From positions 57,106 to 121,105 of the forward strand of contig JAJDBW010000033.1 in NCBI GenBank assembly GCA_029261155.1: DNA of 64,000 bases, read 5' to 3'. The notes beneath the pieces are model-generated. The model did not search any database. It was not told the DNA's origin and saw nothing but the letters and a program-made list of their open reading frames with translations. The stretch comes from Nitrospirota bacterium. GTDB lineage: Bacteria > Nitrospirota > Nitrospiria > SBBL01 > JAADHI01. The first letter of the stretch is position 1. Each line of letters opens with the position of its first letter. Both the position numbers and the translations under genes were made by a program. Of this stretch, positions 17,175 to 26,324 are shown one piece after another.

Positions 17175-18158
17175 ATGGTTTTTTATTTTTATGAAGAAGC
17201 GATGAAAGAAGTCGCGAAGATTTCGGTCGATGGCTTGGTCCCGAACAGTTACCACTTGAGCCATTGGAAGGGGAATCAGACGCCGGAGCCCTTAAAGGCG
17301 GATACCTCGACGGAAATCGTGTTCCGGTATGAGGCCCATGCGAACCGCAAGAACTTTTTTCCACAAGTCGGCATCGCGACCAACAACCACTTCGATACGG
17401 ATGGGCTCTTATCGGTATGGGCCTTACTCAACCCCAAAAAGGCGGAACCCATGGCAGAGCGGATGATCGTTGCCGCGGAAGCTGGCGACTTCTCAACCTT
17501 CTCTTCTGAAGAGGGGGTTCAGATTCCACTCCTGATTGATGGCCTTTGTCACTCCGATGATAGCCCTCTGGCTGGGATGATTGCAGCCTATGCTGGCCCC
17601 CGAGAAGCGGCTTACTATAAAGGACTGCTTCCGCTTGTCCCCGATCTATTTCGGAAAAAAGATCACTACAAAAAGTATTGGCAAGCCCCCTTTGAACAGA
17701 TTCTGGCATCGATGGCCTCCTTCGAAAAAGGCGTCATTGGCCTCGAAGAATATGAAGAGGAAGGCCTTTCGGTGGTGATCGACGAAAAAAGCCCGGCCCG
17801 CCAGGCGATCGATCACCATTGCCAAGGAGACCTGATTCTGGTGATTGAAGATCGAGAGAAAGCGGAGGGAGGCTTTGCCTATGAGTTGGATTATCGCTAC
17901 TATGCTTGGGCCGATACAATAACCCGGCCTCCGATTAAAAAAATATCGATGGCTTCCCTTGCGGAAGCACTCAATCGCTTCGAGGGAAGGGCCTCGGGAA
18001 AATGGATGTGCGAAGGGTATTCGGGAATGAGCCTGAGTGCGGCCTTGAAATTTACCGATGAACAGGGAAGCCGACAGCTCAGTACGATCCATCCCGATGA
18101 CCTTATCCGGATGGTACGGGCCCACCTTAAAACGGGCGAGGTTGAAAACGACGAATGA
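17175..18158 (+). CDS. Conserved protein of unknown function with DHH-like motifs
   Basis: A soluble 327-residue protein whose function I do not know; it may belong to the DUF6687 group, but that is recall without a search. No signal peptide or membrane segment is visible. Two short stretches resemble DHH-phosphoesterase motifs: ATNNHFDTDGLLSVWALL (residues 68-85, like motif I) and AIDHHCQGDL (DHH at 213-215, like motif III). Acidic IDGLCHSDDSP lies between them. ATG 17175 has no good ribosome site; ATG 17202 (MKEVAKI), preceded by GAAGAAG, may be the real start. The stop overlaps the M20 peptidase ATG by 4 bases, so the two are co-translated. Confidence 0.7.
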   Translation: MVFYFYEEAMKEVAKISVDGLVPNSYHLSHWKGNQTPEPLKADTSTEIVFRYEAHANRKNFFPQVGIATNNHFDTDGLLSVWALLNPKKAEPMAERMIVAAEAGDFSTFSSEEGVQIPLLIDGLCHSDDSPLAGMIAAYAGPREAAYYKGLLPLVPDLFRKKDHYKKYWQAPFEQILASMASFEKGVIGLEEYEEEGLSVVIDEKSPARQAIDHHCQGDLILVIEDREKAEGGFAYELDYRYYAWADTITRPPIKKISMASLAEALNRFEGRASGKWMCEGYSGMSLSAALKFTDEQGSRQLSTIHPDDLIRMVRAHLKTGEVENDE

Positions 18159-19309
18159 AGGCTGAACGATTGAATTTCAAGCGCATGAAAGACCACTTTC
18201 TGGAGATCGTCCAGATCGACAGCCTTTCGATGAAGGAACGGGAAGTCGCGCTCTTTCTGCAAAAAGAGCTGGAAGCCCTAGGCGCGACCGTCGAATTCGA
18301 CACCGCCGGAGAACAGGTCGGCGGCGAAATTGGTAATCTTATTGCCAGAATCAAGGGAAGCGAAGCCAAACGCCCCCCCCTGCTCTTATCGGCCCACATG
18401 GATACCGTGGTTCCGGGCGAGGGCATCCGGCCCATTTGCGAGGGAGACATTATTCGCAGCGATGGTACCACGATTTTGGGAGGAGACGACAAATCCGGCA
18501 TATCCATAATTATGGAAGTCCTTCGCAGCCTCAAGGAACAGAAGGCCGCACATGGAGACCTGGAAATCGTCTTCACCATCTGCGAAGAATTCGGCCTGGT
18601 TGGGGCGAAACACCTCGACATGAGCCAGTTAAACGCGAAGTTCGGCCTGGTCCTTGACTGTGATCACGCCGAGTTTCTCTTTACAAAAGCGCCCGCCTCT
18701 GATCGCATGGAATTTACTGTGCATGGCCTCGAAGCGCATGCGGGCGTCTGCCCTGAAGAGGGTATTTCCGCCATTCAAATCGCCGCCGAGGCCATCAGCC
18801 GGATGAAGCTGGGACGGATCGACGAGGAAACCACGGCCAACATCGGCATCATCCAAGGCGGTGCGGCAGTGAATATTGTTCCAAAGACGGTTTTTGTCCG
18901 AGGAGAATCCCGAAGTCACAATAAAGACAAGCTTGAAACCCAAACCCAACACATGCGGACTTGTTTTCAAGAAGCGGCTCAAAAATATTCAATCGAACTG
19001 AAGGGTAAACGGAGAACCGGCCGGATAGAAGAGAAGGTCTGGCGCGATTACAATCTCTTTAATCTGCCGCAAGACTCGCTGATCGTTCAGACGGTGTTAA
19101 AAGCGGCGCAGACCTGTGGCTACCAGGTGCAGACCAATGCGACCGGAGGCGGATGCGATGCCAATATTTTAAACGAAAAAGGGATCACCGTGCCCAATCT
19201 TGGGACCGGCATGCATCAAATTCATACCGTCAACGAATGGCTGAATTTTAAGGAAATGTCCCAAAGCGCGGAGGTTGTCCACGAAGTGGTAAAACAATTC
19301 GGATTGTAG
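18155..19309 (+). CDS. M20 family metallopeptidase (tripeptidase T-like)
   Basis: A dinuclear zinc aminopeptidase of the M20 family (384 aa), closest in layout to PepT/PepT-like proteins. Metal ligands are visible: LSAHMDTV (His81), GGDDKSG (Asp111), ICEEFGLVG (catalytic Glu144/145), LDCDHAEF and the C-terminal GMHQIHTVNEW. The small dimerisation domain lies at about 180-295. It trims short peptides in the cytoplasm; no signal peptide is present. Its start overlaps the stop of the unknown protein before it. Exact substrate is open; carboxypeptidase or deacetylase roles occur in the same family. Confidence 0.88.
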   Translation: MKAERLNFKRMKDHFLEIVQIDSLSMKEREVALFLQKELEALGATVEFDTAGEQVGGEIGNLIARIKGSEAKRPPLLLSAHMDTVVPGEGIRPICEGDIIRSDGTTILGGDDKSGISIIMEVLRSLKEQKAAHGDLEIVFTICEEFGLVGAKHLDMSQLNAKFGLVLDCDHAEFLFTKAPASDRMEFTVHGLEAHAGVCPEEGISAIQIAAEAISRMKLGRIDEETTANIGIIQGGAAVNIVPKTVFVRGESRSHNKDKLETQTQHMRTCFQEAAQKYSIELKGKRRTGRIEEKVWRDYNLFNLPQDSLIVQTVLKAAQTCGYQVQTNATGGGCDANILNEKGITVPNLGTGMHQIHTVNEWLNFKEMSQSAEVVHEVVKQFGL

Positions 19310-19397
19310 CGTGTAAACAAGCAGCTTGGGATCTAGCCTGTGACGCACCTTTTACAAAAGGCCAAGCCTCGCTGTCTATAACCATTAAGGAGAAACA

Positions 19398-20852
19398 ATG
19401 CTATTCCAAACCATGAGCCAACTGGGCGATACGATAAAAGGAATCATAGAAATCTCGAATGGCACGGTGAAAATCGTGAACCCGGATCGGGTGCGAGGCC
19501 CGCTGATCGACCGCTTGGTTTGGACCGCCGTTTTCCACGACAAGGATGAAATGCGCGGAACGGCGCGGTGGATCATTAAAATGTCGGCACCGCATCTCGG
19601 CATTCATCTTAATTCAATTCAATCGCTCTACGAGGCGAAAGGGCGAAAAGAATTCGATGCCTTTACCGTGCCCGCCATTAATGTTCGTGGGATGGCCTAC
19701 GATACCGCCCGCGCCATCTTTCGAGTCGCCAATCGAAACCAGGCCGGGGCCTTTATTCTCGAAATTGCCAAGTCCGAGATGGGCTATACGAATCAATCAC
19801 CCTCAGAATATGCCGCCGTAATGACCGCTGCGGCCATTCAAGAGGGTTTTCAAGGTCCGCTTTTTATCCAAGGAGACCACATCCAGCTCAACGCGAAAAA
19901 ATACGTGTCGAATCCGAAAATAGAAGTGGAGGGCATCCGGGAACTCATTAAAGAGGCCATCACCGCCGGGTTTTATAATATCGACATCGATTCCTCCACA
20001 CTGGTTGATCTAGACCGGCCGAATGTCATCGAACAACAGCGGGACAACTTCGAGGTCGCGGCAGATCTCACAGCTTATATCCGCTCACTGGAACCGGCGG
20101 GAATAACCATTTCTGTGGGGGGAGAAATTGGGGAAGTCGGCGGCAAAAATTCAACGGTGGAAGAGTTTAAAGTTTTTATCGATCAATATAATACGAGCCT
20201 AAAACAAAAAGGGGACACACTGAAAGGGATCAGTAAGATCTCGGTCCAAACGGGAACCAGCCATGGCGGTGTGCCCCTACCAGACGGCACGGTGGCGGAG
20301 GTCAAGCTCGATTTCGATGTACTCAAAGACATTTCCAAGGTGGCGCAAGAGCGTTATGGCCTCTCAGGCGCCGTACAACATGGCGCATCGACGCTCCCCG
20401 CAGAAGTCTTCGATCGCTTCCCTCAGACGGGAACGGCTGAAGTCCATCTCGCCACCGAGTTTCAAAATATGATCTACAATCGGCTTCCCGGAAAAATAAA
20501 AGAAGACATCTATGCCTACATCCGCGAGACTTTCAAAGACGAGATGAAGGCGGACCAAACCGACGAACAATTCATCTACAAAACCCGGAAAAAGGCGCTC
20601 GGCCCCTTCAAACGCCTGCTCTGGGAGTTGCCCGATGAAGAAAGACAAAAGATTGGTACTGCACTTGAAGAAAAATTTGATTATCTTTTTAAAAAACTGA
20701 ATGTGGTTCAAACCCGTGAGATCGTTAAAAAATCCGTAAAAGCGGTTCAACTTTCCTTCGCACTAAAAGACGACATCGCTGCGGCCGAATCCGAATCGCG
20801 GCAAGCCCTCCATCCCAAGGCCGGTGCCGATGACAATCCTCTGGCGGACTAA
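19398..20852 (+). CDS. Class II aldolase (ketose-bisphosphate aldolase family)
   Basis: A 484-residue protein with a class II (zinc) fructose/tagatose-bisphosphate aldolase barrel from about residue 86 (FDAFTVPAINVRGMAYDTARAIF). Zinc ligands appear in FIQGDHIQ (His161), VGGEIGEVGG and the second His in AVQHGAST. It is longer than the usual 280-350 residues, with about 85 extra at the N-terminus and a charged C-terminal tail. The expected role is reversible cleavage of fructose 1,6-bisphosphate in glycolysis and gluconeogenesis. ATG 19398 follows AAGGAG at good spacing. It stands alone, 88 bases after the peptidase. Confidence 0.85.
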   Translation: MLFQTMSQLGDTIKGIIEISNGTVKIVNPDRVRGPLIDRLVWTAVFHDKDEMRGTARWIIKMSAPHLGIHLNSIQSLYEAKGRKEFDAFTVPAINVRGMAYDTARAIFRVANRNQAGAFILEIAKSEMGYTNQSPSEYAAVMTAAAIQEGFQGPLFIQGDHIQLNAKKYVSNPKIEVEGIRELIKEAITAGFYNIDIDSSTLVDLDRPNVIEQQRDNFEVAADLTAYIRSLEPAGITISVGGEIGEVGGKNSTVEEFKVFIDQYNTSLKQKGDTLKGISKISVQTGTSHGGVPLPDGTVAEVKLDFDVLKDISKVAQERYGLSGAVQHGASTLPAEVFDRFPQTGTAEVHLATEFQNMIYNRLPGKIKEDIYAYIRETFKDEMKADQTDEQFIYKTRKKALGPFKRLLWELPDEERQKIGTALEEKFDYLFKKLNVVQTREIVKKSVKAVQLSFALKDDIAAAESESRQALHPKAGADDNPLAD

Positions 20853-21123
20853 AACGTCTTAAACTGATCGAGAACATCAGGCCAGCGAATGCGCCACTTC
20901 AACAATTGAAGAATTTGAATGTTGCCGCCGTAGCATTTCATCGTGCTTTTTGAGGAAAGACTGAGCCCTAATTTTCTTGATTTTTCTGAGCAATCTTGAT
21001 TTTAAATAGATGATGAAGTATACTTTTTGGAGATAGCCACATTGTAAGATCGTACGAGGGTTGAGCGAAATTAAGCGACCCAAATCAATGTAAAATACAA
21101 CCACGAATTGGTAGGGGATAGAA

Positions 21124-21426
21124 ATGGAAAAAGTCTCTCCGATTAAGGTAGGTGAACGGATTCGAGCGGTTAGAGGCAAGCAGACACAAACGGAATTTGC
21201 CAACGTGCTCGGCGTAAAAAAACAAAATTACATTAGTCGGTATGAACGCGGACGCATTCCATCACCGGAACTCCTGGTCCGCATCGCAGATATTGGCCGG
21301 GTAACCACAGACTGGCTACTCACCGGCAAAAAAGGCGGCGCGCGCGGTTCGGCCCTCACGCAACAAAACCGAAGCACAAAAACCACCAAGCAAAGTAAAA
21401 AGAAAAAAACGCAATCGAGGAAGTAA
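21124..21426 (+). CDS. XRE-family helix-turn-helix regulator
   Basis: A 100-residue protein with one N-terminal Cro/C1-type HTH: IRAVRGKQTQTEFANVLGVKKQNYISRYERGRIPSPELLVRIA (read in parts, residues 13-55). WLLTGKKGG marks the common end of the fold. The C-terminal 25 residues are Lys/Thr/Ser-rich and probably disordered. ATG 21124 follows TAGGGGAT. It is a small DNA-binding regulator with unknown targets. ilvE begins 12 bases later, so the two are probably co-transcribed; control of ilvE is possible but unproven. Confidence 0.88.
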   Translation: MEKVSPIKVGERIRAVRGKQTQTEFANVLGVKKQNYISRYERGRIPSPELLVRIADIGRVTTDWLLTGKKGGARGSALTQQNRSTKTTKQSKKKKTQSRK

Positions 21427-21437
21427 GGCTTACGTCA

Positions 21438-22355
21438 GTGATTCAGGAAACCGCTTTTATTTGGATGGATGGAAAACTTGTTGCCTGGAAGGATGCCACC
21501 GTCCATGTCCTAACCCATTCCCTCCATTATGGCCTCGGGGTTTTCGAAGGCATCCGTTGCTACAAAGGATCCTCCGGTACCGCCGTCTTTCGGCTGGATG
21601 AACACACGGATCGCCTCTTCAGGTCCGCCAAAGCCGTTCAATTGCCCGTCCCCTTTTCGTTCAAAGAAGTAAAGGAAGCCATCCTTGAAACGGTACGCGC
21701 CAACGCGCTCGAAGAAGGGTATATTCGACCGCTGGTCTTTATCGGATATGGCGAAATGGGGCTCTACATCAAAGAACCAAATATACAGCTGTCCATCGCC
21801 GTGTGGCCCTGGGGGACGTATCTGGGTGAAGAAGGCATTAAACGCGGCATTCGCGTCTCGGTCTCCTCTTTTGCGCGCCATCACGTCAATACCTGCTTGA
21901 CCCGTGCAAAGGTCTCTGGCTACTACGTCAACTCTCAACTCGCAAAGAGGGAGGCAAAAGATGCGGGCTTTGACGAGGCGGTTTTATTAGATACGGACGG
22001 TTTCGTCACAGAAGGTCCGGGTGAAAATATTTTCATTGTGAGGAAGGGTGTTCTAAAAACCACGCCGATGAGCTCGTCAATTCTTGAAGGGATTACACGA
22101 GATACCCTGCTTCAATTGGCACGGGAACAAAACATCGAAACAGTCGAGGAACGCTTTACGCGGGACGACCTCTATCTTGCGGATGAAGCCTTCTTTACCG
22201 GAACCGCGGCAGAGGTGACGCCAATTCGCGAAGTAGACGGTCGACAAATCGGGGAAGGAAAACCAGGTCCCATTACCCAGCAACTTCAAAAGTCATTTTT
22301 CGATATCGTTAGAGGAAAAGAAGACGCCCATCGAGACTGGCTCACCTTTATCTAG
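21438..22355 (+). CDS. ilvE: Branched-chain amino acid aminotransferase
   Basis: A fold-type IV PLP aminotransferase (305 aa). It shows HSLHYGLGVFEGIRCY, the catalytic lysine in TRAKVSGYYVNS (Lys158), GFDEAVLLDTDGFVTEGPGENIF and FFTGTAAEVTPIREVDGR. It catalyses the last step of Leu/Ile/Val synthesis. GTG 21438 is the start, 12 bases after the XRE gene. D-amino acid transaminase is a related alternative, but the EGxGENIF and FTGTAAEV motifs favour IlvE. Confidence 0.93.
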   Translation: MIQETAFIWMDGKLVAWKDATVHVLTHSLHYGLGVFEGIRCYKGSSGTAVFRLDEHTDRLFRSAKAVQLPVPFSFKEVKEAILETVRANALEEGYIRPLVFIGYGEMGLYIKEPNIQLSIAVWPWGTYLGEEGIKRGIRVSVSSFARHHVNTCLTRAKVSGYYVNSQLAKREAKDAGFDEAVLLDTDGFVTEGPGENIFIVRKGVLKTTPMSSSILEGITRDTLLQLAREQNIETVEERFTRDDLYLADEAFFTGTAAEVTPIREVDGRQIGEGKPGPITQQLQKSFFDIVRGKEDAHRDWLTFI

Positions 22356-22528
22356 TACAAGGTTCATCCTAGGTCGGAATGACCCAAAACCTACCGCTCT
22401 CCTCTCTCTTTTATCAAAACCCGTGTACTTAAGAACCCAATCTGCACAAAGTAACAATCCCCCCGTAACTTTCCCAAGGGTCGACTCGCACAATATAAGC
22501 CATAAGGTAATTTTGGCCTAAGATTTTG

Positions 22529-22924
22529 CTAATACTCTCTCGGATAGGGCCTGCTGCCCTGGTCGAGCCGTCGTTCAAACTGGCCTTGCATCCAACGCTT
22601 AAAGCCATTTCGGCTTGCGGGCACGAGAAGGGCAAAACCGAAAAAATCCGTAATGAGTCCCGGTGTCATCAGGACAACGCCCGCAATTAAAATCAGGACG
22701 CCACTGAGCATATCATCTGTCGGGACTCTGCCCACCTGCATTTCTCTCGCAATTTTCTGCCAAACGAAAAAACCTTGAAGCCTTGCCAAGGAAGCACCCA
22801 ATATCCCTGTTCCCACTTGGATGAAGATCGTCGGCCAAAAACCGATCGCACTCCCCAACTTGATGAGCAGGGAGATCTCAATAAGCGGAATGGCAATAAA
22901 TAGAAACAGTAGCTTTCCAAACAT
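22529..22924 (-). CDS. FxsA family membrane protein
   Basis: A 131-residue membrane protein of the FxsA type. The first helix is LLFLFIAIPLIEISLLIKLG. IGFWPTIFIQVGTGILGASL is a second membrane segment and LSGVLILIAGVVLMTPGLITDFFG the third. FxsA proteins are cytoplasmic-membrane proteins known for suppressing F exclusion of phage T7 when overproduced; their normal role is unclear. The start is ATG 22924, with AAGGAGGG ten bases before it; a longer frame to 22966 has no support. It is convergent with ilvE. Confidence 0.9.
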   Translation of the reverse strand: MFGKLLFLFIAIPLIEISLLIKLGSAIGFWPTIFIQVGTGILGASLARLQGFFVWQKIAREMQVGRVPTDDMLSGVLILIAGVVLMTPGLITDFFGFALLVPASRNGFKRWMQGQFERRLDQGSRPYPREY

Positions 22925-23272
22925 AGACGACACCGCCCTCCTTGCGGCAACCGCTCTCATTTTCAACCTTAGACTTTGAGTCTAAAGCCTTCGCGCGATA
23001 CAAAGCAAGCCTTTACAAGGCCCTCCAGCGGATAATTGGGAATTCATTAAGCGGACGGACGGCTTCATCGTGTTTCTCTTGATAAACATCGGTTTTGGGC
23101 CTTGGACAACTCATCTTCATCATTCGATCTCAGCAGATGCTTAAAACCCTCTGGATGGGTGAAATAAGTAGGCCGGATGTCTTGACAGTTTTCAAAGCGC
23201 TATGCTAGTTTCATCAGCTTAACACGGCTTAAACAAAAATCCCTTTATAGACAAGATGAGGAGAACATTATT
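22925..23272. other. Intergenic region between divergent fxsA and the aminotransferase
   Basis: About 350 bases between divergent genes. Besides the palindrome at 22969-22985 it holds a TTGACA at 23182-23187 followed by TATGCTAG, about 90 bases before the plus-strand gene. The 13-base gap to TATGCT is too short for a standard promoter, so this is only a possible promoter. No reading frame or RNA gene was recognised. Confidence 0.4.
22969..22985. promoter_or_regulatory. Inverted repeat upstream of fxsA
   Basis: TTAGACT-TTG-AGTCTAA is a perfect 7-bp palindrome with a 3-base loop, 45 bases before the FxsA ATG. It has no T-run, so an operator is more likely than a terminator. The regulator is unknown. 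Confidence 0.4.
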
Positions 23273-24412
23273 GTGAAGAAATACCTACTGGCACCGGGAC
23301 CCACTCAGGTTTCACCGGAGGTTTTACTTGCCATGGCCCAACCCCTGCTCCATCACCGCGCCCCTGAGTTTGTGGAGGTTTTAAAGCGGGTCAAAGAAGA
23401 TCTGAAGTGGTTGTTTCAAACCCAGAATGATGTCCTGATTATCGCTTCGACAGGAACAGGTGGCATGGAAGGTGCGGTTTCCAACTTTTTGTCTCCCGGT
23501 GACAAGGCGCTGTTCGTCAACGGTGGAAAATTTGGAGAGCGCTGGGGGAAAATATGCAAAAATTACGGGGTACTAACGGAGGAGATCAAGGTCGAATGGG
23601 GCTATGTCGTCAAACCGGAAGACGTCGCCCAAGCGCTTAAAAAAGATCCCTCCATAAAAGCGGTCTTTACCCAAGCTTCCGAGACCTCGACCGGCGTCGC
23701 CCACCCCATTCGTGAAGTCACTGAAGTTGTTCGAGGCTACGATGACTGCCTGATGATCGTCGATGCCATTTCTGCCTTGGGCGTTTTTGAGGTCAATACT
23801 GACGCCTGGGGGCTAGATGTTGTGGTCAGCGGCGCGCAAAAGGCCCTTGCCCTCCCCCCCGGCTTGGCCTTCGTTTCCGTCTCCGAAAAAGGCTGGCGTC
23901 AGGCCGAGAAGGCCAAAAGTGCAAAGTTTTATTTCGATTTTAAAAAAGAACGCGAAGCCCTGGCGAAAAACCAGACGGCCTATACGTCAGCGGTTTCTCT
24001 CATTGTTGGTCTTGAGCAATCTTTGAAAATGATGAAGGAAGAAGGGCTCGAAAATATATTTGCACGCCGGAGCCGGATGGCGACTGCCCTTCGTGAGGCG
24101 ATGGCCGGGATTGGCTTGGCCTCTTTTCCGAAAGAATCACCCAGCGTCTCCGTTACCGCGATTTCAGCTCCGGATGGCTACGACGGCCAGGAAATTTACA
24201 AAAACCTGCGCCTAAAATACGGGATTACCGCCGCCGGCGGCCAAGACCACCTCAAAGGCAAGGTCTTTCGAATTTCAAACATGGGTGACCTGGACACCTT
24301 CGACACCATTATCGCGGTTGCCGCCATTGAAATGGTCCTCAAAGGCATGGGCCATCCCCTAAAATTGGGGACTGGGGTCGGCATCGCACAGGAAATCTTA
24401 TTGGCAAAATAG
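23273..24412 (+). CDS. Class V PLP aminotransferase (alanine/serine-glyoxylate type)
   Basis: A fold-type I, class V aminotransferase (379 aa). It has PGPTQVSPEVLLAMAQPLLHHR, ASTGTGGMEGAVSNF, TSTGVAHPI, DAISALG and the PLP lysine in VVSGAQKALALPPG (Lys190). Family members use Ala, Ser or phosphoserine with glyoxylate or 2-oxoglutarate. Its position directly before serA suggests it acts in serine synthesis, as a stand-in for the missing serC, as proposed for similar pairs elsewhere; this is inference. GTG 23273 follows GAGGAGA. The alternative is serine/alanine-glyoxylate transaminase in C1 or photorespiratory-type metabolism. Confidence 0.88.
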   Translation: MKKYLLAPGPTQVSPEVLLAMAQPLLHHRAPEFVEVLKRVKEDLKWLFQTQNDVLIIASTGTGGMEGAVSNFLSPGDKALFVNGGKFGERWGKICKNYGVLTEEIKVEWGYVVKPEDVAQALKKDPSIKAVFTQASETSTGVAHPIREVTEVVRGYDDCLMIVDAISALGVFEVNTDAWGLDVVVSGAQKALALPPGLAFVSVSEKGWRQAEKAKSAKFYFDFKKEREALAKNQTAYTSAVSLIVGLEQSLKMMKEEGLENIFARRSRMATALREAMAGIGLASFPKESPSVSVTAISAPDGYDGQEIYKNLRLKYGITAAGGQDHLKGKVFRISNMGDLDTFDTIIAVAAIEMVLKGMGHPLKLGTGVGIAQEILLAK

Positions 24413-24525
24413 CACAATCCCTCTAAACCACTGCCTTTATTTTTCGAGTGGAGCCGGTTTGCCTTCTGAGTGCGGCTGAAAAGACAAGGGGTACGAGGGT
24501 TAATACTGATAATGTGGGAGGTTTT

Positions 24526-26106
24526 ATGCGTGTTTTAGTGAGCGATTCTCTTTCTGAACGGGGAATTGAAATTTTAAAGAAGGCCGGACTCAAGGTCGAT
24601 ATAAAGACCGGCCTTTCCCCTGATGAATTAATCCAGACCATCCCCGACTACGATGGATTAGTTATCCGCAGCGGAACAAAGGTGACCCGTGACGTTGTGG
24701 CCGCCGCAAAAAATTTAAAAGTAATCGGCCGCGCCGGATCGGGCCTGGATAATGTCGATATCGACGCCGCAACCAAACGCGGTATCGTCGTCATGAATAC
24801 GCCCGGCGGGAACACCGTTACAACGGCGGAACACAGCTTCGCCCTCATGGTCTCCATGGCAAGAAAAATCCCCCAAGCCTGCGCCTCGACCAAGGCGGGA
24901 AAATGGGAAAAGAAAAAGTTCATGGGGATCGAGCTCTTTAACAAGACCCTAGGAATTATCGGCGTGGGTCAAATTGGGAGCCATGTGGCCAAGTTGGCCC
25001 AGGGGATGATGATGAATGTCATTGCCTACGACGCCTACCTTTCACCCGAAAACGCAGAGAAAATGGGGATCGAACCGGTCGATCTCGATACCCTCTTCGC
25101 ACGCGCAGATATCATTACCCTGCACACGCCTTTAACGGAAGAGACACGGCACCTGATTGACGCGGCAGCCCTCAAAAAAATGAAACAGGGGGTGCAGATC
25201 ATTAACTGTGCGCGAGGGGGCATTATCAATGAAGACGACCTCTTCCAAGCCCTCCAATCCGGAAAAGTGGGCGCGGCGGCAATGGATGTCTTCGAAAAAG
25301 AGCCCGTAGACCCAGCGCACCCCCTCCTGACCTTGGAAAACTTTATCTGTACACCCCATCTTGGTGCGGCAACGAAAGAGGCGCAAGAAAACGTCGCACT
25401 GGCAATTGCGGAACAACTCGTCGATTTCTTGCTTCACGACGTCGTTCGCTTCGCGGCCAATCTCCCCTCAGTTACTCCGGATCTCTTGCCTAAATTACAG
25501 CCTTATATCGAGCTGGCCGAAAAAGTCGGGTCCTTCATTGGACAAACGGGAGAAAGTGGCGTTGAAGAAGTCACCATCACCTATTCCGGCGGCGCGGCGG
25601 ATATTGAATCGGCACCCATTCTCATTGCCGCGTTGAAAGGTCTATTGAGCCCCATCCTGGAAGAGCCGGTCAATGCCGTAAACGCGCGCGGGATTGCGAA
25701 AGAACGCGGCATTGTCATTAAGGAACAAAAGCGATCTGATTCCGGAAATTTTTCAAGCTTGCTTTCCATTAGTGTCAAGGCGGGGGATAAAAAGCGGAGC
25801 GTCACGGGGGCGATCTTTAATAAAACGGAGCCTCGAATTGTTGAAATCGACGGCATGTCGCTTGAGGTCATCCCCTATGGCAACATGCTCTACTTTTTCA
25901 ATGAAGACCAGCCCGGCGTCATCGGCAGTCTCGGCCAGCTATTGGCGAAAAACAAGATCAACATATCAAGAATGCAGCTCGGTAGGGAAAAAGCAGGGGG
26001 GAAAGCCATCTCGGTGGTCGGGGTCGACTCGGTGTTGCCACAAAAATTACTAAACGAAATCAAAACGCTCCCGCACATCCTTGCCGTCAAACAGATTAAA
26101 ATGTGA
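24526..26106 (+). CDS. serA: D-3-phosphoglycerate dehydrogenase
   Basis: Long-form SerA, 526 aa from ATG 24526 (MRVLVSDSLSERG, with GGGAGG before it). A longer frame from 24448 has no family support. Domains in order: substrate/NAD-binding domains with IIGVGQIGSHVAK and the active-site Arg in INCARGGIINEDD, His in CTPHLGAATKEAQ; an allosteric substrate-binding domain (about 310-445); and a C-terminal ACT domain (MLYFFNEDQPGVIGSLG) for serine feedback. It oxidises 3-phosphoglycerate as the first step of serine synthesis. It sits 113 bases after the class V aminotransferase. Confidence 0.96.
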   Translation: MRVLVSDSLSERGIEILKKAGLKVDIKTGLSPDELIQTIPDYDGLVIRSGTKVTRDVVAAAKNLKVIGRAGSGLDNVDIDAATKRGIVVMNTPGGNTVTTAEHSFALMVSMARKIPQACASTKAGKWEKKKFMGIELFNKTLGIIGVGQIGSHVAKLAQGMMMNVIAYDAYLSPENAEKMGIEPVDLDTLFARADIITLHTPLTEETRHLIDAAALKKMKQGVQIINCARGGIINEDDLFQALQSGKVGAAAMDVFEKEPVDPAHPLLTLENFICTPHLGAATKEAQENVALAIAEQLVDFLLHDVVRFAANLPSVTPDLLPKLQPYIELAEKVGSFIGQTGESGVEEVTITYSGGAADIESAPILIAALKGLLSPILEEPVNAVNARGIAKERGIVIKEQKRSDSGNFSSLLSISVKAGDKKRSVTGAIFNKTEPRIVEIDGMSLEVIPYGNMLYFFNEDQPGVIGSLGQLLAKNKINISRMQLGREKAGGKAISVVGVDSVLPQKLLNEIKTLPHILAVKQIKM

Positions 26107-26324
26107 GAATCCTGAGCCTTACGCTCAAAACAGCCGCGCCTCCACAAAGGCGCAATCTTCAGATAAGAAAGAAATTAGCGAAGTTCTGCCCTCCGGCGCG
26201 AGCCGAGAATACGCCATTGGGGATTGCTGAAGCGCGCCAATCAAAGGCAGGCATCTTACATTATTCAGTAACAGATTAACGTTTTCAAACCGGTCAACCG
26301 GCCTCAAACCGTGATATTCTCGCC

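Noticed and set aside
23182..23210. TTGACA with TATGCT as a promoter of the class V aminotransferase
   Set aside because: The spacer is only 13 bases; a 17-base spacing gives a poor -10, so no confident promoter is called.
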